A DNA stretch of 59,502 bases from Methanobacteriota archaeon (GCA_023402275.1 JAEXCH010000013.1:1-59502); one strand, 5' to 3'; shown: positions 44,834-54,650, counted from the first letter of the stretch. Made by a program: numbers and translations. The notes: generated from the sequence alone by a model not told the origin.

Positions 44834-46444
44834 ATGTCCCGGGATACAAAAGTGGTCGTCATCGACGGTTATATCGACGACCCTGCCGCATTGGGCGTAC
44901 CGCCTTACATCTCGCCAATGATACGCTCTGTCGCAGGGGCCGCCATAGATGCTGGAGCTAAGGTGGAATATTACTCAGTGGACATGATGAGAAAAGGGAA
45001 GAAGGTACCGGAGGCAGAAGTAAGTGTGGTACTGTCAGGGAATACCGTACCTGGGAAATATCTCAGGTCCATGCCGATGTCCCTGAGAGAACTGAGCGCT
45101 CTTGTACCCAAACTGAAAGGATGGAAACTGATAGGCGGATCCGCAGCATCCTCTGAAGTGTCGGATCGATTCGATTTCTCAATACAGAAGGACCTTGCAG
45201 CTTCATTGTATGACGGGATGATCGGAAAGGAAGTTGATGAGAGATACAGGACCCTCGAAGAATGGAACAGATGGATGATGCTGGGTGCAGATATTGTTAC
45301 CCAGCATCAGGATTTCCCTTATCCTTTGATAGCAGAGGTGGAAACATACAGAGGATGTCACCGATACAAGAGCGGAGGATGCTCATATTGCATTGAACCT
45401 CTGAAGGGAAGACCGTTGATGAGATCGCCTCAGGATATCATAGCCGAGGTAGAGAGGCTCAATTCCCTCGGCATAAGGAACATAAGGATAGGCGGACAGA
45501 CCTGTATCGTATCCTATGGGTCAACTGATGATTCGGATATACCGAGACCGAACCCGGAAGCGTTGCTTGAATTGTTCACCGGATTGAAGGACCTAGACCT
45601 GAATGTACTTCATGTCGATAACGCGAATCCGGCAGTGATCTCGAAATACCCGGAGGAATCCTCGGATATCCTAGGAACGATAGTTGATTGCTGCACATCA
45701 GGGAATGTTCTGGCACTCGGTCTGGAGTCTGCAGATCCTATCGTATTCAAAGAAAATAATCTGAACAGCACCTCTGAACAAATGATGGATGCGGTAAGGA
45801 TCATCAACAGATTGGGTTCGGAGAGAGGCGAGAACGGTCTTCCGAAACTTCTTCCAGGTATCAATCTGATATTCGGATTGGACGGGGAGACCCAGAGGAC
45901 ATACGATCTTAACATGCAGATCCTTCAGGATATATTCGATGAGGGATGGATGATCAGAAGGATCAACATACGTCAGGTCCTTCCTTTGAGGAAGGAGTTC
46001 AACACCAGGATCGACAAACGTTCTTTCACCAAGTTCAAGGATTCCGTAAGGGAGAACATCGACAGGGAGATGTTGAAGAGGGTCACACCCTACGGGACTG
46101 TCCTGAAGGATATCTACATGGAACTTCACGACGGGAACACTACGTTCGGAAGACAGATCGGAACGTATCCAATACTTGTCGGAGTTCCATACAAATTGGA
46201 ATTGGAAAGATCATATGATGTTATGATAACGGACTGGGGATTCCGTTCAATCACCGGGATCACTGTCCCATTCAACATTAACACAATGCCCATGTCCTCA
46301 ATTGAGGGACTTCCCGGAATAGGTAAGAAGAGGGCGGCCAGGATAGTGATGGACAGACCTTATACGAGGATAGAGGACCTAGAGAGGACCATTGACGATC
46401 CAACTGTCATGAAGGGACTGATGGATATCATCGTTTTGGAATGA
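44834..46444 (+). CDS. Radical SAM protein with C-terminal helix-hairpin-helix (COG1031-like)
   Basis: 536 residues. Three cysteines CHRYKSGGCSYC (C-x7-C-x2-C, near residue 175) replace the common CX3CX2C spacing, as in this archaeal family. The barrel follows; a Cys pair in VDCCTSGN lies downstream. Residues ~490-530 hold an HhH motif (LPGIGKKRAARIVMDRP), pointing to nucleic-acid binding and perhaps RNA modification; the reaction is unknown. No ribosome site, but a TATA-like CATATTTATATC (about 44798-44809) is ~25-35 bases upstream, so leaderless. Confidence 0.82.
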   Translation: MSRDTKVVVIDGYIDDPAALGVPPYISPMIRSVAGAAIDAGAKVEYYSVDMMRKGKKVPEAEVSVVLSGNTVPGKYLRSMPMSLRELSALVPKLKGWKLIGGSAASSEVSDRFDFSIQKDLAASLYDGMIGKEVDERYRTLEEWNRWMMLGADIVTQHQDFPYPLIAEVETYRGCHRYKSGGCSYCIEPLKGRPLMRSPQDIIAEVERLNSLGIRNIRIGGQTCIVSYGSTDDSDIPRPNPEALLELFTGLKDLDLNVLHVDNANPAVISKYPEESSDILGTIVDCCTSGNVLALGLESADPIVFKENNLNSTSEQMMDAVRIINRLGSERGENGLPKLLPGINLIFGLDGETQRTYDLNMQILQDIFDEGWMIRRINIRQVLPLRKEFNTRIDKRSFTKFKDSVRENIDREMLKRVTPYGTVLKDIYMELHDGNTTFGRQIGTYPILVGVPYKLELERSYDVMITDWGFRSITGITVPFNINTMPMSSIEGLPGIGKKRAARIVMDRPYTRIEDLERTIDDPTVMKGLMDIIVLE

Positions 46445-46488
46445 GTTGTAGCGAAACATAAATTACCTCTTACCCTATAGGAAACAAC

Positions 46489-47520
46489 ATGGACTCTCTC
46501 CTTGCAGCAAGATATCCGTTCATGAAAGGAGCGGCATCATTCGCAGAGGAAAACTCAGCGGACATAGAGTCCCTGGTCATGTCCCCTTCCTATGAGAGTG
46601 CCAGGAAAAGGGGCGTAGATAGGGTCCTAAGCGCCATATCACAATACAAAGTGAGCGATATTCCGCTTCTCCAAGAATATGATAGATTGATGGAGGTCCT
46701 ATCATATCCGTACGCAAGGATGCTGGTATCCTGTGTTGGAGATAGATTCCTGACAAAAAGATATGCTTTGGCCGAAGCTTCACGCATGAACGATCTCCTA
46801 TCAAACGATCAAAGCTCAGAGATGATGGTCGCGGAGGAGCTTGAGGTGAGGTCCACAATGGATCTGCAAGGCAGGATAAGTATACACTTCAGCGATTATC
46901 TGAGATTCTCCCATGTTATGAAAGCTATCGAATGGAAACTGATCAACACCGATCTTAGGAAAGGATACGTTTTCCTGGATCCTGACAAATTCGACAGACT
47001 TCTTCAGAATGCATTGCAGGAAAGGATAGAATCGGAACTTCCGCTGAATGTTCCCGATTCATTCAGGAAGGCCATGAGAGGGGATATCGACCATGTTGCA
47101 TTGATATTGAGTGATACGAAGAGGCAATTGAGCCCGACCGGAGGAGAGGGAATGAACAACGAATACCTTCCTCCCTGCATGAAGGCCATATTGGCAAGTG
47201 CGCAGAATGGGGTCAATCTTCCGCACAGCGCAAGGTTCGCACTTGTCTCATATCTCAATGCGCTAGGGCTCTCATACGAACAGATAATAGGTCTTTTCTC
47301 ACAATCCCCGGATTTCGATGAATCGAAATCGAGCTATCAGATCAAACATATTACAGGAGAGGAAAGGGGAGGAGAAGGATACACCCCTCCCGAATGCTCC
47401 ACTATGAAAACGAACGGTATATGTTTCGATCCAGACCCTCTTTGCGAAAGGATCAATCATCCTCTTTCATACTACAGGATAAAATCTGGTAACTTCCAAA
47501 AGAAGGAAGCGGAAAACTGA
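46489..47520 (+). CDS. priL: DNA primase large subunit PriL
   Basis: 343 residues. Starts MDSLLAARYPFMKGAASFA as in archaeal PriL. The four cysteines expected for the 4Fe-4S cluster are in LPPCMKAIL, PPECSTMKTNGICF and DPLCERINHPLSYY. Partners with PriS to make primers. Follows the radical SAM gene after 44 bases. Confidence 0.9.
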   Translation: MDSLLAARYPFMKGAASFAEENSADIESLVMSPSYESARKRGVDRVLSAISQYKVSDIPLLQEYDRLMEVLSYPYARMLVSCVGDRFLTKRYALAEASRMNDLLSNDQSSEMMVAEELEVRSTMDLQGRISIHFSDYLRFSHVMKAIEWKLINTDLRKGYVFLDPDKFDRLLQNALQERIESELPLNVPDSFRKAMRGDIDHVALILSDTKRQLSPTGGEGMNNEYLPPCMKAILASAQNGVNLPHSARFALVSYLNALGLSYEQIIGLFSQSPDFDESKSSYQIKHITGEERGGEGYTPPECSTMKTNGICFDPDPLCERINHPLSYYRIKSGNFQKKEAEN

Positions 47521-47524
47521 TCCA

Positions 47525-48163
47525 TTAATCAGCCTTCGAAAGATTTCTCCAGGTTATTATTCCCCTTTGAACAGCTGTCAGATTACCGACGACGGCGAAC
47601 CATATCATCATTATTTCCAGCCATGATATCGAGATGGAACCTATCTCTATGTACGGATATCCGACCGCGATCATGATGAACTGTATTATCGGGAAGAGGG
47701 TGCTCAATACGACCCTGTCCGCTCTTCCAAGGAGACCTGCGTATAGACGGGGTGCACCTATCGCCTGCGCTTGTGTGCCCATGTACGATGTTAGAAGGAC
47801 CCCTACAAGTGCCAGCATTCCTATGTACGGGTTGCACCAAGCACTTATTGCAACTCCTCCAATCATGAATACATCCGCATATCTATCGAAAACATGATCA
47901 AGATAATCGCCTTTGTCCGATGCCTTACCCGCAAGTTTTGCGACCTTGCCGTCCAATGCATCGAAGTATCCCGATATCAGGACCACTGCGGCACCGACCA
48001 GCAAAAGATAGTGGCTTCCGAAACTCAGATACAGAAGAAGACCCGAGAGGAATGCTAGGATTAGACCTATCCAGGATATCATGTTGGGATTGACATTGAT
48101 CAATCTTTTTGCAACAGGTGTCAGAGCGAAATCCACTTTGCCTCTCTGTCCGTCTAGAACCAT
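47525..48163 (-). CDS. CDP-alcohol phosphatidyltransferase, archaetidylinositol-phosphate synthase-like
   Basis: 212 residues with about six membrane spans. The family signature is complete: D-x2-DG-x-VAK-x8-GDYLDHVFDRYAD (residues ~67-92). Attaches inositol-phosphate to CDP-archaeol in archaeal lipid synthesis; other head-group alcohols are possible. Overlaps the 3' end of the AK6 gene by 10 bases. Confidence 0.87.
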   Translation of the reverse strand: MVLDGQRGKVDFALTPVAKRLINVNPNMISWIGLILAFLSGLLLYLSFGSHYLLLVGAAVVLISGYFDALDGKVAKLAGKASDKGDYLDHVFDRYADVFMIGGVAISAWCNPYIGMLALVGVLLTSYMGTQAQAIGAPRLYAGLLGRADRVVLSTLFPIIQFIMIAVGYPYIEIGSISISWLEIMMIWFAVVGNLTAVQRGIITWRNLSKAD

Positions 48164-48678
48164 TTATCCAATTCCTCCGTCCAGTCAATATTGCCAGGGG
48201 GATATTTATCCGTATTCCCTTCCAGAATATCCTCGATCTTGTCTGCGATCGTCACTATATCATCAGCGGAAGAGTTCAATTCGCATACCGGGACCTCGGA
48301 TTCGGATGCCTCACAAAGTATAACGTCCAGTATCTCAGCCTGGACGTTCTCCCGTATCTTCTCTTCCGAATAACCTCTCTCCTCCAACCGAGATGATAAT
48401 GTGTCTGGATCACATCTGATGACAATTATCATATCGCATCTTACATGATGTGAGATATGCCCCTCTACAAACAATTGCCGTCCATCCCTGAACTCATCCA
48501 GAGATGAATCGAGGGAGTCGATGTCCACACAGAATGTGTCCCTTTCCTCATCCCTCTCATCCAGCATGCCCTTGTCCTTAAGATATTTGTTGAGGTCCAG
48601 TACATCCTGTCCTCTTGCCCTTAATTCTCTTGCGACAGAGGTCTTGCCTGTTCCCGGGGTCCCTGTTATCGATATCAT
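48154..48678 (-). CDS. AK6/Fap7-type adenylate kinase
   Basis: 174 residues. P-loop GTPGTGKTS (6-14) and a short adenylate-kinase fold (VARELRARG, FVEGHISHH) match AK6, which also helps small-subunit ribosome maturation in archaea and eukaryotes. Its stop is TAG, the only TAG among about 56 genes here; if read as pyrrolysine the protein would gain 11 residues before TGA at 48123-48121. Confidence 0.85.
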   Translation of the reverse strand: MISITGTPGTGKTSVARELRARGQDVLDLNKYLKDKGMLDERDEERDTFCVDIDSLDSSLDEFRDGRQLFVEGHISHHVRCDMIIVIRCDPDTLSSRLEERGYSEEKIRENVQAEILDVILCEASESEVPVCELNSSADDIVTIADKIEDILEGNTDKYPPGNIDWTEELDKWF

Positions 48679-48682
48679 CGGA

Positions 48683-49600
48683 TCACATGTATCGTTCTGC
48701 CCTTTCCAGAACTTCTTCCCATTTAGGAATGTTCGTCAGGGCTCCTACTTCCTCTACAACAAATGATGCCGTTGCAGATGCCAGGATCAGAGAGTTGTGG
48801 GTATTGTATCCGTTGTAAAGTCCACAATAGAATCCCGCACGATATGCATCGCCTGCACCCGTGGCATCCTTGAACACCTTACCTTCGATCATTGGTATCC
48901 TTACGATCTCTCCATCGATCTTGGCGATGCTTCCCTTTGAACCTTCGGTGCGGACAATGAGTTCCTTATCGATATCCATGACATCCTTGATACCAAGATA
49001 CTCCTCTATGACCTTTGATTCGTAGTTATTGCAGAAAAGATTGTCAGATAGCGAGAGGGCATCATTCACCGTCCTTGTGCACCACATCTTGTATATCTCC
49101 TGAGCGGGATCGACGGATACTTTGGCATCACAGTCCTTGATCTCGTACATAACCTGTATGTAATACTCGGGATCTCCTGTGCAGAAATGTACGAATGATG
49201 AATCACAGGCATTCTTCGATAGCATTTTGTTAAGATCACTGGCACATCCTTGAGGGCCCTGATAGAATATTACCTTCTGTTCCATATCCGAATCATTGAC
49301 GACTATGGCTTGGGACGTCTCATATCCATCCATCTTGATCATCTCATCCATGATCAATCCGGATTCCTTCATCTCGTCCTCATACCTTGTCGGGAAGTCC
49401 TCTCCGACAAAGGCGCATATAGCAGTCGGTACCCCTAATCGTGCAGCGGCCATTGCTATGTTCGTGCCTGTTCCTCCAAGGGTTGTGTTCTTTGTGATGA
49501 CATCCACGGATTCATTTATCTTGGGGAATCTTTTGATCGACACTATCTGATCGATCGTTATATGACCATACACTGAAAGGAACGGTCTCTTCTCGGCCAT
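48683..49600 (-). CDS. PfkB-family sugar or nucleoside kinase
   Basis: 305 residues. GGTGTNIAMAAARLG (sugar site, near 42) and DATGAGDAYRAGF (catalytic Asp, near residue 250) are intact. Archaeal members phosphorylate ribose, nucleosides or related sugars. Only four bases before AK6 in the same direction, in the operon pfkB-AK6-AIP synthase. Exact substrate unknown. Confidence 0.85.
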   Translation of the reverse strand: MAEKRPFLSVYGHITIDQIVSIKRFPKINESVDVITKNTTLGGTGTNIAMAAARLGVPTAICAFVGEDFPTRYEDEMKESGLIMDEMIKMDGYETSQAIVVNDSDMEQKVIFYQGPQGCASDLNKMLSKNACDSSFVHFCTGDPEYYIQVMYEIKDCDAKVSVDPAQEIYKMWCTRTVNDALSLSDNLFCNNYESKVIEEYLGIKDVMDIDKELIVRTEGSKGSIAKIDGEIVRIPMIEGKVFKDATGAGDAYRAGFYCGLYNGYNTHNSLILASATASFVVEEVGALTNIPKWEEVLERAERYM

Positions 49601-49623
49601 GGCAAGAGTAGAGTTTGAATCTA

Positions 49624-50769
49624 TTAATTATTTGAGTCGTCCTTGCTCCTTATGACATCCTCATAGAGAGCTAACATCCTCTTTGCCACTGATCCCATGG
49701 AGTAGTGTTCTGCGGTCTTCCTTGCATTTGGAGTGAGTCTCTCCTTGTTGTCAAGACACTTCTGTATGGCTTCGGCACATTCCTCGGGAGTGTCCTTGAA
49801 GAAATATCCGTTCACACCATCCTCGACAACATCCAAGAAGGCCCTTCCGTCGGAACATGCTGCTGGAAGTCCGCAGCCCATTGCTTCTGCTATGGTCAAT
49901 CCCTGAGTCTCGAATCTGGAGGCGGATACAACGACATCGGAGGCAGAATAATAGAGTGCCAGTTCATCATCCGGCACGAATCCTGTGAATATCACCTTAT
50001 CCTGCAATCCTTCCTTCTCCACAATATCATTCATATCCTGAAGGGCAGGTCCCTTTCCGACTATGAATAATCTAACATCGCCGGGAAGATGATGCATTGC
50101 GGTTATCGGTATTCCGATGTTCTTTTCGTATGATACCCTTCCGACATGGATGACGACCCTTTCATCCTTGAGGCCGTATCTTTTCCTTATCTCTGAACCG
50201 TCCTGACCCATCCTGAATCTGTCCGTATCTATCCCGACAGGTATGACCTCTGTTCTTTTGGTCACAACATTGTTCTCTTCGAACTCCGTCAGTGTTGCAG
50301 GAGTGAGGGCTATTATGCAGCTCGGTCTTTTCAGGAAGTTCCTGATGTATATCCATGCCAGCTTAGCCTGGATCCCCATCGGTAAAGGCAACGGCGAATA
50401 GTATTGCAGAGTATCGACCACATTGGTGCAGTATGTGGCAACTGTCGGCACTTTAGTGGACCTCGAGACAATTAGACCTTTCAGCGCCATGAAGGCCACC
50501 CCGTGGATGTGTATTATATCAACATCCAGGGATTCTATGAGCTCCCTCTTTCCTGAAGGGAATATGGGAAGGAAATATTCAGGATATTTCTTGAATGTCA
50601 TTGCCGGAAAGTAGTACACTCCGGGTTCCCTCTTGTCCTCACCGGGATCGGGTGCGATAATGAAGACAGTGTGGCCAAGGTCCTCCAAGGACTTACTGAG
50701 TGTCATGACGGCCGTTACTACCCCGTCCCTCGTCGGGAGATAACTATCGGTCATTATCGCTATTCTCAT
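49624..50769 (-). CDS. Glycosyltransferase family 4 (lipid-glycosyltransferase-like)
   Basis: 381 residues. N-terminal TDSYLPTRDGVVTAVM, donor-half VIHVGRVSYEKNIGIPI and ASRFETQGLTIAEAMGCGLP (E-x7-E) are typical of GT4 enzymes that glycosylate diacylglycerol, archaeol or inositol phosphates. It sits between pfkB and ahcY on the same strand near the archaetidylinositol gene, so membrane glycolipid synthesis is plausible. Confidence 0.83.
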   Translation of the reverse strand: MRIAIMTDSYLPTRDGVVTAVMTLSKSLEDLGHTVFIIAPDPGEDKREPGVYYFPAMTFKKYPEYFLPIFPSGKRELIESLDVDIIHIHGVAFMALKGLIVSRSTKVPTVATYCTNVVDTLQYYSPLPLPMGIQAKLAWIYIRNFLKRPSCIIALTPATLTEFEENNVVTKRTEVIPVGIDTDRFRMGQDGSEIRKRYGLKDERVVIHVGRVSYEKNIGIPITAMHHLPGDVRLFIVGKGPALQDMNDIVEKEGLQDKVIFTGFVPDDELALYYSASDVVVSASRFETQGLTIAEAMGCGLPAACSDGRAFLDVVEDGVNGYFFKDTPEECAEAIQKCLDNKERLTPNARKTAEHYSMGSVAKRMLALYEDVIRSKDDSNN

Positions 50770-50778
50770 GTTATCAGC

Positions 50779-52017
50779 TCAGGTACCTTCTTCCCATCCG
50801 GTCATGTAGCATCTCTGTTCTTCCGTAAGTGAATCGATGTTTACACCCATCGACCTCAGTTTGATTACCGCGATGTCATTATCTATGGATTCAGGAACAT
50901 CGTATACCATATTGTCCATCTTCGAATAATTGTTCGAAAGGTATTCCATACTGAGGGCCTGTGTGGCAAAACTCGTATCCATTATCTCAACTGGGTGTCC
51001 CTGTCCTGCGGCGAGGTTCATCAGCCTTCCCTCTGCGATCAGATAGATTTTCCTTCCATCTTTCATCTTGTATTCTTCGATGGATTCCCTTACCTTCGAT
51101 ACCGAGACCGCCATTGCATCCAGGTCACGTTTGTTGATCTCATTGTCGAAGTGTCCTGCATTGCCCATAACGCATCCATCTTTCATAACATCGAAATGTT
51201 CCGCTCTGAGGATGTCCTTGCAACCTGTTACGGTCATAACTATATCGGCCACCTTGACGGCATCCACCATCCTCATGACCTCATAACCGTCCATACGGGC
51301 CTCCAATGCCTTTATCGGATCCACTTCGCAGACGATCACGGAAGCGCCGAAGCCTTTGGCCCTCATCGCTATTCCCTTACCGCACCATCCGTATCCTGCC
51401 ACGACCAGACGTTTTCCTGCGATCACAAGATTAGTGGAGTTCATCCATCCGTCGAATGCGGATTGTCCTGTTCCATATCTGTTGTCGAAGAGGAACTTCA
51501 TCTTTGCATCATTCACGGATATGACCGGGAACTCCAGTTTGCCATCCGATGCCATCGCTCTAAGTCTTACTACGCCTGTGGTGGTCTCTTCGTTCGCACC
51601 TTTGACATTCTCCATGGCATCCCTGCGGGATGTGTGTACCATGGCGATCAGATCGGCACCGTCATCGATTATAAGATCGGGTTTTAGGTCCAGAACGGTG
51701 TTGAGATTGCAGTAATACTCATCCTGGGTCTCTCCTTTCTTAGCGTATACATCAAGACCGTATTCCTCTCTCAGTGCCAGCGATACAGAATCGTCGGTCG
51801 AAAGGGGATTGCAACTTGCCAACCTTATCTTGGCCCCTGCATTGGCCAGTGTTATGGCGAGGACGCCGGTCTTCGCTTCTGTGTGAAGGGCCATTCCTAT
51901 CTTGAGTCCTTCCAGCGGCCTTTCCTTTAGGAATCTCTGGTTGATCTCTTTCATTACCGGCATGTGTTCCAATGCCCACTTCAATCTTAAACTTCCTTTA
52001 TTGAGAAGATCGTCCAT
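50779..52017 (-). CDS. ahcY: S-adenosylhomocysteine hydrolase
   Basis: 412 residues, the short archaeal form. NAD-binding AGYGWCGKGIAMRAKG near residue 215, GNAGHFDNEI and the C-terminal catalytic region DVPESID...INIDSLTEEQ are present. Splits SAH to adenosine and homocysteine, supporting the methyl cycle. Two bases after the next gene's stop. Confidence 0.93.
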   Translation of the reverse strand: MDDLLNKGSLRLKWALEHMPVMKEINQRFLKERPLEGLKIGMALHTEAKTGVLAITLANAGAKIRLASCNPLSTDDSVSLALREEYGLDVYAKKGETQDEYYCNLNTVLDLKPDLIIDDGADLIAMVHTSRRDAMENVKGANEETTTGVVRLRAMASDGKLEFPVISVNDAKMKFLFDNRYGTGQSAFDGWMNSTNLVIAGKRLVVAGYGWCGKGIAMRAKGFGASVIVCEVDPIKALEARMDGYEVMRMVDAVKVADIVMTVTGCKDILRAEHFDVMKDGCVMGNAGHFDNEINKRDLDAMAVSVSKVRESIEEYKMKDGRKIYLIAEGRLMNLAAGQGHPVEIMDTSFATQALSMEYLSNNYSKMDNMVYDVPESIDNDIAVIKLRSMGVNIDSLTEEQRCYMTGWEEGT

Positions 52018-52019
52018 AT

Positions 52020-52775
52020 TTAATTGCTCCCTTCAAATTGTGATATCAATGATCCTGATATCTCTTCTGCTGTCTCTTTCAGATTATCGATGTTGGAGAA
52101 TCCCTTGATCACATTCTCTATGGAAGCGGGATCGTCCTTCATCTCTTTAACTGCGGTTATCATGTTCTCCAATGCCCGGGTCATCTCATCGGCTATCGAT
52201 ATCGTCGCCGTCCTTGATGTTCTGGATAGGGGATTGATGTCGATGGATATCACCGTCTTACCCATATCCACCAAGGCCTTTGCCCGGTCTCCATCCTCGA
52301 TGGGTACCAGTATTACGTCCGAATCGTAAATGCCTTCCTTTGTGCACAATGCACGATCGGAACTAAGTCCGGGTATCCTTGCATCGGGGTCCCTTCCGAG
52401 TACTTCCTTTGCACCATTATCTTCCATGTGAGATATCAGAAGTTCCATCCGCTCTGCGGTGCGATGGAATATGTTCACCTCGATCTTTGCGGGTATCAGC
52501 TGTGCCAGAAGTATGAGGTTCTTGGGGTCCAGTGCTGCGGCGTTGCCGTTGACGCATATCACTGGACTCTTAGCTCTCAGAAGATGCGCTGCTGCTGCTC
52601 TTTCCGCTTTAAGGGCAGTATCGAGAGTTCTTTCACCCATAAGGTAATCGAATGCCTCCCCTCTTCCATGGGAAATCAGGCCGGTCTGGGTCACCAGTCC
52701 TTTGTCCACCATCTCAGATAATCTCTCTCTTACCATCAAAGATCTGTATCGAGGGTGGTCCTCAGGTATGTTCAC
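52020..52775 (-). CDS. 4-phosphopantoate-beta-alanine ligase (archaeal phosphopantothenate synthetase)
   Basis: 251 residues, DUF137 family. IPEDHPRYRSLMVRERLSEM is the typical N-terminus; VNGNAAAL, NIFHRTAER and SIDINPLSRTSRTA match family blocks. ATP-dependent joining of 4-phosphopantoate and beta-alanine in the archaeal coenzyme A route. Confidence 0.92.
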   Translation of the reverse strand: MNIPEDHPRYRSLMVRERLSEMVDKGLVTQTGLISHGRGEAFDYLMGERTLDTALKAERAAAAHLLRAKSPVICVNGNAAALDPKNLILLAQLIPAKIEVNIFHRTAERMELLISHMEDNGAKEVLGRDPDARIPGLSSDRALCTKEGIYDSDVILVPIEDGDRAKALVDMGKTVISIDINPLSRTSRTATISIADEMTRALENMITAVKEMKDDPASIENVIKGFSNIDNLKETAEEISGSLISQFEGSN

Positions 52776-52830
52776 GATAGAACATGAACGAACATACAGT
52801 TGAAATACATTTATGTTGTAGCAAAGGAGG

Positions 52831-53544
52831 ATGCCTGAGATAAGGATAGTATTGGTTGGTTCGAAGTTCGAAGGAAATGTCGGTGCTGTTGCAAGATCGA
52901 TGGCTAACTTCGATATAGACGAGCTTTATCTTGTCGGCCCCTGTGATATCGGGGATGACGCCTACCGAAGGGCAAAACACGGCTCATATATCCTTGACAA
53001 TGCTGTTGTCACCGATTCCCTTGACGATGCTCTGAATGATTGTTTCCTTGTCGTGGGAACAAGCGGAATAACCACAAAGGGAGACAGCAACTACACCAGG
53101 ATACCGGTACCGTTGAGGGAGTTCGCACAGCATACCACCGGATACGAAGAGAAGATAGCTTTCGTATTCGGAAGGGAGGATATCGGCCTTTACCAGGAGG
53201 AACTGAACAAGTGCGATGTTCTGGTACATGTCTCGACCAGCGAAACGCACCCTACCCTCAATATATCCCATGCTGCGACGATAGTCATGTATGAGATGTT
53301 CATGACCGAGACCATGGTCAGAAGACCTGAACCTGCCGATCATAACGAGAAGGAATTGATGTTCGGTTTCTTCGAGGAACTGATGGATGCGGTCGATTAT
53401 CCCGAGAACAGAAGGGAGAACACTTCTGTGATGTTCAGACGCATGATGGGCCGTTCCATACCCTCAAAATACGAATACAACACGATAATGGGAATATTCG
53501 GGGATGCTTTCAGGATAATAAGGAACGGTAAGAAATGGGAATGA
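52831..53544 (+). CDS. TrmJ-like SPOUT RNA 2'-O-methyltransferase
   Basis: 237 residues. IRIVLVGSKFEGNVGAVARSMANF (N-terminal strand and helix), VFGREDIGL (near residue 108) and NISHAATIVMYEMF (knot) are typical of TrmJ, which methylates tRNA at position 32. GGAGG lies directly against the ATG, too close for normal use, while a TATTTATG-like box sits ~25 bases upstream, so a leaderless transcript is likely. Overlaps the convergent FtsZ-like gene by 35 bases. Confidence 0.87.
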   Translation: MPEIRIVLVGSKFEGNVGAVARSMANFDIDELYLVGPCDIGDDAYRRAKHGSYILDNAVVTDSLDDALNDCFLVVGTSGITTKGDSNYTRIPVPLREFAQHTTGYEEKIAFVFGREDIGLYQEELNKCDVLVHVSTSETHPTLNISHAATIVMYEMFMTETMVRRPEPADHNEKELMFGFFEELMDAVDYPENRRENTSVMFRRMMGRSIPSKYEYNTIMGIFGDAFRIIRNGKKWE

Positions 53545-54349
53545 ACAACATTATCCCGTGACCGTCATATTCCTTTCCTGGAACGATCTCTGGCATTATT
53601 CCTGTCTTGCCGACCACCTCTTTTGAGATCATCTCGATCTCCATCCTTGACATCACTGAATCGGATGTCACTATCATCTTCCCGTAGGTTGGATCGGCAT
53701 CATAGAGATACTCGTTCATTGCTGCTGCCACGGCATCTTTCGGATCCTTTGAGTAACGATATGCAATTGTGTATACCTTCTCGCTGAGCGTACTGAAGAA
53801 CGGCCCCTCCAGCATGTTGTATATCCTTACGATGGACTCCTTCATCATCTCATCCGCGGATGATATCGCGCGGCTTATAGGAAGGGAACCGCCTCCTCTG
53901 GATGGCATCTTACCGATATCGAACAATATGGTCCTGTCAGATATCTGGATGATCTTCCTCATCTGTCTGAATGCCATATCCCTCCTTTGTGTCTCGAACG
54001 GCATCGGTAAACTGACAACTGATATCATCCTGGCACCGGATTCCTTGACACATTCCTCTATTATCGGTATCGTTCCCGAACCCGTGCCGCCTCCCAAACC
54101 TGCTGTTACTATAATATTTGAATAACCTGAGATCTGTTCCTTTATCTCATCCTTGTAGTCATAGGCCAGGGCCCATCCTAGATCGGGGTCCCCTCTGCAA
54201 CCGTCAACACTCTCATCCGCCATGGATATCGTGGAACCATGATTCCCTGTGTTGATTGTGATCACAGGTATGTTCAAAGCGGGATCGATACGCGATACGG
54301 TGTTGGAACCCGCTCCGCCGGATCCTATGACCAGCGTGTTGCCTGCCAA
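53510..54349 (-). CDS. Short FtsZ/tubulin-family protein
   Basis: 279 residues. GTP site VIGSGGAGSNTVSRI (7-21) and the G-box GLGGGTGSG (near residue 85) followed by SLPMPFETQRR mark the FtsZ/tubulin superfamily. It ends soon after EIVPGKEYDGHGIMLFIP, shorter than FtsZ (~350-400) and without the C-terminal linker and tail that bind SepF or FtsA. More likely a divergent paralogue (CetZ-like or FtsZ-like) than the main division FtsZ. The start is TTG with GGAGG six bases upstream. Confidence 0.75.
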   Translation of the reverse strand: MAGNTLVIGSGGAGSNTVSRIDPALNIPVITINTGNHGSTISMADESVDGCRGDPDLGWALAYDYKDEIKEQISGYSNIIVTAGLGGGTGSGTIPIIEECVKESGARMISVVSLPMPFETQRRDMAFRQMRKIIQISDRTILFDIGKMPSRGGGSLPISRAISSADEMMKESIVRIYNMLEGPFFSTLSEKVYTIAYRYSKDPKDAVAAAMNEYLYDADPTYGKMIVTSDSVMSRMEIEMISKEVVGKTGIMPEIVPGKEYDGHGIMLFIPISYRSLLS

Positions 54350-54350
54350 A

Positions 54351-54650
54351 TCAATCCTCCAGATCGAGCCTCGTCTTTATGTAATCGGTGACCGCCTTGT
54401 TGACGGCCTCATCCATGGATACTGGGTCCCCGTCGGTGAGAAGCGATTCCATGTCCACAGGATGTTCCCTTACTGCCTCCTTCGATATCCTTGATATCTC
54501 CTTGGATGTGAATTTGGACATTATCATCTGATCTATAGCATCGGAAACGCTCTCGGACAGGCTGCTGTATTCCCCTCTGTCCACAAGCGCCTGCAGAAGC
54601 GCTATGTTCTCAGGGGTGAGCCTTACGATTATCTTCTCAGTGGGATCCAT
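54351..54650 (-). CDS. Ribbon-helix-helix-like small protein beside the FtsZ-like gene
   Basis: 99 residues. EKIIVRLTPENIALLQALVD followed by SSLSESVSDAIDQMI is a clear ribbon-helix-helix (CopG-like) pattern. A second helix-rich half (SMDEAVNKAVTDYIKTRL) could be a degenerate copy. Its stop is 2 bases from the TTG of the FtsZ-like gene, so the two are one transcript. It may regulate that operon, or work with the FtsZ-like protein. Confidence 0.65.
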   Translation of the reverse strand: MDPTEKIIVRLTPENIALLQALVDRGEYSSLSESVSDAIDQMIMSKFTSKEISRISKEAVREHPVDMESLLTDGDPVSMDEAVNKAVTDYIKTRLDLED

